Assembly (NCBI GenBank): GCA_016235025.1
Contig: JACRMV010000001.1
Location: 496,001-560,000, forward strand
Origin: Rhodocyclales bacterium
GTDB taxonomy: Bacteria > Pseudomonadota > Gammaproteobacteria > Burkholderiales > Rhodocyclaceae
Reading direction: 5' to 3'
DNA: 64,000 nucleotides
The translations under genes were made by a program, and so were the position numbers. This document shows, piece after piece, positions 60,149-64,000 of this stretch; the stretch's first letter is position 1, and the number at the start of each line of letters is the position of its first letter. The notes under the pieces are model-generated. The model was given only the letters and a program-made list of their open reading frames with translations, was not told the origin of the DNA and ran no database searches.

Positions 60149-61243
60149 ATGAATCCCGTCTCTCACGCCCTACCTTATATTTGCGGCATCCATCCGTATG
60201 TGCCGGGCAAACCCATTACGCAGCTTGCACGCGAGTTCGGTCTGGCGCCGGACAGCATCCTCAAGCTGGCCTCCAACGAAAATCCGCTGGGCATGAGCCC
60301 GAAGGCGCGGCAGGCGGTGACTGCGGCGCTCGATGGTGTCGAACGTTACCCCGATCAGCACGATCTGCTTGCAGCGCTGGCGGCGCATCATGGGATAAGG
60401 CCGGAGCAGGTTGTGCTCGGCAATGGCTCCAACGACGTGCTCGATCTCGTTGCCCGGGTGTTCCTCTGCAGCGGACGCTCGGCGGTGATGGCGCAGTATG
60501 CGTTTGCGGTTTATCCGCTGGTGACGGTGGCGACGGGCGCCGAATGCCTGGTGGCGCCGGCGCGCCACTTCGGGCATGACCCCCATGCCATGCGCGCTGC
60601 ATTGCGGCCAGATACCCGCGTGGTGTGGATCGCCAATCCCAACAACCCGACCGGAACCTTCCTGCCGCAGACCGGACTGCGCGACCTGATTGCTGCCATT
60701 CCGCAGGATGTGGTGGTGGTGCTCGACGAAGCCTATACCGAATATCTGCCGCTGGCCGAGCGGATAGACAGCATCGCGTGGCTCGACGCATTCCCGAATC
60801 TGGTGGTGACGCGCACCTTCTCCAAGATTTATGGCCTGGCCGGTTTGCGTATCGGCTATGCCGTGGCGCGACCTGAAATCGCCGAGCTGATGAATCGCGT
60901 GCGCCAGCCCTTCAATGTCGGCAATCTGGGGCTCGTTGCCGCCATCGCTGCGCTTGGCGATCATCTGTTCGTTGCCGAAAGTTACGATCTCAATCGTCGC
61001 GGCATGGAAGAAATCGTTGCCGGGCTGAAACGGCTCGGGCTCGAACATATTCCATCGCACGGCAACTTCGTCACGTTTGTCGCGCCGGATGCAAGCCGCG
61101 TCAATCGGCGCCTGCTCGAACAAGCTGTCATCGTCCGTCCGCTGGGCGGTTACGGCATGCCGCAGCATCTGCGCGTCACGATCGGCCGGGAAGCCGAGAA
61201 CCAGCGGTTTCTCGCGGCACTGGGCAAGGCCTTGGCGTCATGA
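60149..61243 (+). CDS. hisC: Histidinol-phosphate aminotransferase HisC
   Basis: The 364-residue PLP enzyme starts MNPVSHALPYICGIHPYVPG KP (split). It has LASNENPLGMSPKARQAV, WIANPNNPTGTFLPQTGLRD, VVVLDEAYTEYLP and the PLP Lys in TFSKIYGLAGLRIGYAVARP. In this aromatic cluster the enzyme can also transaminate aromatic precursors. It overlaps tyrA by 4 bp. Confidence 0.95.
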   Translation: MNPVSHALPYICGIHPYVPGKPITQLAREFGLAPDSILKLASNENPLGMSPKARQAVTAALDGVERYPDQHDLLAALAAHHGIRPEQVVLGNGSNDVLDLVARVFLCSGRSAVMAQYAFAVYPLVTVATGAECLVAPARHFGHDPHAMRAALRPDTRVVWIANPNNPTGTFLPQTGLRDLIAAIPQDVVVVLDEAYTEYLPLAERIDSIAWLDAFPNLVVTRTFSKIYGLAGLRIGYAVARPEIAELMNRVRQPFNVGNLGLVAAIAALGDHLFVAESYDLNRRGMEEIVAGLKRLGLEHIPSHGNFVTFVAPDASRVNRRLLEQAVIVRPLGGYGMPQHLRVTIGREAENQRFLAALGKALAS

Positions 61244-62121
61244 AATTAGGCAAAGTCGTGATTTGTGGCGTCGGCCTGATCGGCGGCTCGTTTGCCCTGG
61301 CGCTCAAGGCCGCCGGCAGGGTGGGCGAAATTATCGGCATCGGACGGCGTGCATCCTCGTTGCAGGAAGCGCTCGCGCTCGGGGCCATCGATTGCAGCAG
61401 CAGCGACTGGGCCGAAGCTTTGCGCGGTGCCGATCTGGTTTTTCTTGCCGTGCCGGTCGGCCAGATGCGGGGGGTGATGCAAGCGATGGCGCCGCACCTT
61501 GCGGCAGGCACGCTGGTGACCGATGCCGGCAGCACCAAGTCGGATGTCGTGGCTGTTGCGCGCGAGGCGCTGGGCGAAAGAATTTCCTGTTTCATTCCCG
61601 GCCATCCGATCGCCGGCGCGGAAAAAAGCGGCGTCGGTGCGGCGCGCGCCGACCTGTTTCAAGACAAGCGCGTGGTGCTTACGCCACTCGAGGAAAATCC
61701 GGCAGCGGCAGTAGCCAGGATTGAAAATATCTGGCAAGCCTGTGGCGCCGAGGTTTCATGCCTGACCGCCGAGGCCCACGACCAGATATTTGCCGCCGTC
61801 AGCCACCTGCCGCATCTGCTGGCCTTTGCCCTGGTCCATGAATTCTCCCAGCGCCCCGATGCTGATCAGTTATTTGGTTTCGCCGCCGGCGGCTTTCGCG
61901 ATTTCACCCGGATCGCCAGCAGCCATCCGGAAATGTGGCGCGACATCTGCCTCGCCAATCGCCCGGCGCTGCTCGGCGAACTGGACGCCTACATGGCCGA
62001 GTTGATGCGTACCCGCGTGCTGCTCGCCGGCGCCGATGCGGCCGGTTTGCACGCCATGTTCGATGCCGCGCGCACCCGCCGTGACGAGTGGCTGAAGACG
62101 CTGCCGGTGGTTGGAGAATGA
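61240..62121 (+). CDS. tyrA: Prephenate/arogenate dehydrogenase TyrA
   Basis: The 293-residue NAD(P)-dependent enzyme starts [20 protein letters not shown], with a Rossmann GxGxxG. Catalytic His and conserved segments appear in [20 protein letters not shown] and [18 protein letters not shown], then [20 protein letters not shown]. No chorismate mutase or ACT domain is attached. It overlaps hisC and aroA by 4 bp each. Confidence 0.95.
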   Translation: MKLGKVVICGVGLIGGSFALALKAAGRVGEIIGIGRRASSLQEALALGAIDCSSSDWAEALRGADLVFLAVPVGQMRGVMQAMAPHLAAGTLVTDAGSTKSDVVAVAREALGERISCFIPGHPIAGAEKSGVGAARADLFQDKRVVLTPLEENPAAAVARIENIWQACGAEVSCLTAEAHDQIFAAVSHLPHLLAFALVHEFSQRPDADQLFGFAAGGFRDFTRIASSHPEMWRDICLANRPALLGELDAYMAELMRTRVLLAGADAAGLHAMFDAARTRRDEWLKTLPVVGE

Positions 62122-64000
62122 GCGAGCCGCTGATTCTGCCGCCTTTGTCTGCCGCCTGGGGCAGCGTGCGTCTTCCCGGCTCGAAAAGCATTTCCAACCG
62201 GATGCTGCTGCTCGCCGCGCTGGCGGAAGGCACGACGGAAATTTTCGACCTGCTCGATTCTGACGATACACGCGTGATGCTCGACGCTTTGCGAAAACTC
62301 GGCGTTGGCGTGACGGCGATCGGGACGGATGCGTGGCGCATCGAAGGCTGTCGCGGAAAGTTTCCGGTCACGGAGGCCGATCTGTTCATGGGCAATGCCG
62401 GGACCGCGATTCGTCCGCTGACGGCGGCACTGGCGCTGTCTGGCGGGCACTATCGTTTGAGCGGTGTGCCACGCATGCACGAGCGACCGATCGGCGATCT
62501 GCTCGATGGCTTGCGCCAGATCGGCGCCGATGTGCGCTGCGCGGGCAACGAGGGTTTCCCGCCGCTGGAGATTTTTCCTGCATCCATCCATCTTGCCGGC
62601 CCGATCCGCCTGCGCGGCGATGTGTCCTCGCAGTTTCTCACCGCCCTCCTGATGGCCTTGCCGCTGACCGGTGAAGAGCTTGTCATCGAACTCACCACCG
62701 AGTTGATTTCAAAGCCTTACGTTGAAATTACCTTGAATCTGATGGCGCGCTTCGGCGTCAGCGTCGAACGCGAGGGCTGGCAGCGTTTCCGGATTGTCGG
62801 CGGCCAGCGTTACCGCAGTCCGGGGCAGCTCCATGTTGAGGGCGATGCCTCGTCGGCGTCCTATTTCCTTGCTGCTGGCGCCATTGCGGGTGGGCCGGTG
62901 CGGGTCGAGGGCGTGGGCCGAAACAGCATCCAGGGCGATGTGCGCTTTGCCGAGGCGCTCGAAAGTCTCGGCGCCAGCATCCTCCGGGGCGAAAATTTCA
63001 TCGAGGCGCGAGCGCCGGTCGCGGGCCAGCTCAAGGCTTTCGATCTGGATTTCAACCACATTCCCGATGCCGCGATGACGCTGGCGGTGGTCGCGTTGTT
63101 CACCAACGGCCGCTGCGTGCTGCGCAACATCGGTTCCTGGCGGGTGAAGGAAACCGACCGGATCAGCGCCATGGCGACCGAATTGCGCAAGTTTGGCGCC
63201 GTGGTGGAGGAGGGCGATGACTGGCTCGCCGTCTCGCCAGCGCCGAGTTTACGGCGTGCTGTGGCGGTCGATACCTATGACGATCACCGCATGGCGATGT
63301 GTTTCTCGCTGGTGGCGTTGGCCGGCGCGCCGGTGAGCATTAACGATCCGGGCTGCGTGGCCAAGACTTTTCCTGGCTATTTCGATGCCTTCGCCTCGGT
63401 CACGGTGCCGGTGATCGCCATTGACGGCCCCTCGGCCTCCGGCAAGGGCACGGTGGCGGCGCGGGTGGCGCAAGCCCTGGGCTTTCATTATCTCGACAGT
63501 GGCGCGTTGTACCGGCTGACCGCGCTGGCGGCGACCCGGGCCGGCAAGGCGCTGGATGACGAGCCGGGCGTGGCGGCGCTGGCTAGGGTATTGCCGGCGC
63601 GCTTCGAGGGCGATCGGGTATTTCTCGACGGCGAGGATGTTAGCGACGCGATTCGCAGCGAGGAAATGTCTGTTGGCGCCTCGCGCGTGGCGGTTTTGCC
63701 GGCGGTGCGTGCCGGCCTGCTGGCGCGCCAGCGCGCCTGGCGGCGTTTTCCCGGACTGGTGGCCGACGGGCGCGACATGGGTTCCGTGGTCTTTCCCGGC
63801 GCCGAGGTCAAGGTGTTCCTTACGGCGTCCGCCGAGGCGCGCGCGGAACGTCGTTATAAACAGTTGATCGGAAAGGGCTTGCCTGCTAATATGCACGCCC
63901 TTTTACAGGATTTGCAGGAGCGCGATGCACGTGATGCCCAGCGTCGTGAAGCACCCCTCAGGCAAAGCGACGATGCGATAGGTGTTGACACGACGCTGAT
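62118..64000 (+). CDS. aroA: AroA-Cmk fusion: EPSP synthase and cytidylate kinase (3' end outside window)
   Basis: The frame from ATG 62118 stays open to the window edge. AroA occupies about residues 1-429: [20 protein letters not shown] (shikimate-3-phosphate site), [19 protein letters not shown], and [20 protein letters not shown]. The cytidylate kinase domain begins without a stop at [20 protein letters not shown] (P-loop, about position 63411) and continues [20 protein letters not shown] and [20 protein letters not shown]. The same fusion is known in several proteobacteria. The window cuts it before the CMP kinase end; rpsA is expected to follow. Confidence 0.95.
   Translation, partial: MSEPLILPPLSAAWGSVRLPGSKSISNRMLLLAALAEGTTEIFDLLDSDDTRVMLDALRKLGVGVTAIGTDAWRIEGCRGKFPVTEADLFMGNAGTAIRPLTAALALSGGHYRLSGVPRMHERPIGDLLDGLRQIGADVRCAGNEGFPPLEIFPASIHLAGPIRLRGDVSSQFLTALLMALPLTGEELVIELTTELISKPYVEITLNLMARFGVSVEREGWQRFRIVGGQRYRSPGQLHVEGDASSASYFLAAGAIAGGPVRVEGVGRNSIQGDVRFAEALESLGASILRGENFIEARAPVAGQLKAFDLDFNHIPDAAMTLAVVALFTNGRCVLRNIGSWRVKETDRISAMATELRKFGAVVEEGDDWLAVSPAPSLRRAVAVDTYDDHRMAMCFSLVALAGAPVSINDPGCVAKTFPGYFDAFASVTVPVIAIDGPSASGKGTVAARVAQALGFHYLDSGALYRLTALAATRAGKALDDEPGVAALARVLPARFEGDRVFLDGEDVSDAIRSEEMSVGASRVAVLPAVRAGLLARQRAWRRFPGLVADGRDMGSVVFPGAEVKVFLTASAEARAERRYKQLIGKGLPANMHALLQDLQERDARDAQRREAPLRQSDDAIGVDTTL

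Overview
The window is chromosomal DNA of a betaproteobacterium, probably Rhodocyclales-like. The evidence is the right-hand core block ssrA, gph, ubiG, ompA, mtaD (minus strand) followed by gyrA, serC, pheA, hisC, tyrA and an aroA-cmk fusion (plus strand), together with the high-GC codon use of these genes. The genus is an inference from gene order and protein style; no database was searched.

Positions 1 to about 51,290 look like one large conjugative element abutting the 3' end of the tmRNA gene ssrA. At its left edge is a replication module: the C-terminal part of a TrfA-type initiator, six iterons, two perfect DnaA boxes and an AT-rich stretch. The transfer machinery is an F-type type IV secretion system with a MOBH relaxase. 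It is split into three blocks: traD with a DUF4400-like membrane protein (1.8-4.2 kb); transglycosylase, OmpA-like lipoprotein, traA-L-E-K-B, dsbC-like, traV-C, trbI, traF-H-G (6.8-20.8 kb); and a TraF/TrhF-type S26 protease, traI, traW-U, trbC and a traN split into two coupled genes (41.7-50.0 kb). FlhD/FlhC-like activators, as in SXT-type elements, sit beside a divergent XRE repressor at 40.0-41.6 kb. No integrase is present, so the far end lies left of the window.

Cargo fills the gaps between transfer blocks. Between traD and the pilus operon are an XRE regulator, a DUF3820 remnant, a GGDEF diguanylate cyclase, a small conserved protein and a ProQ/FinO-like RNA chaperone. Between traG and the FlhDC-like genes (20.9-39.9 kb) is an accessory and defence island. 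It holds an HTH protein with a 39-bp palindromic operator, an HU protein, a second XRE regulator, a four-gene ABC-three-component-like operon, a lone superfamily 1 helicase, an IS30-family remnant, an intact IS1182-family element, and a coupled three-gene operon encoding a ComEC-like metallo-beta-lactamase protein, an E2-E1-JAB ubiquitin-type fusion and a patatin phospholipase. Next come small conserved proteins and a WYL regulator. A HEPN/MNT toxin-antitoxin pair with a tandem dyad operator lies between the transfer genes and ssrA.

The most unusual systems are the MBL / E2-E1-JAB / patatin operon and the ABC-three-component operon, whose first two genes share a GGNN motif. Both fit anti-phage or anti-plasmid conflict systems, but function is inferred from domains and operon structure only.
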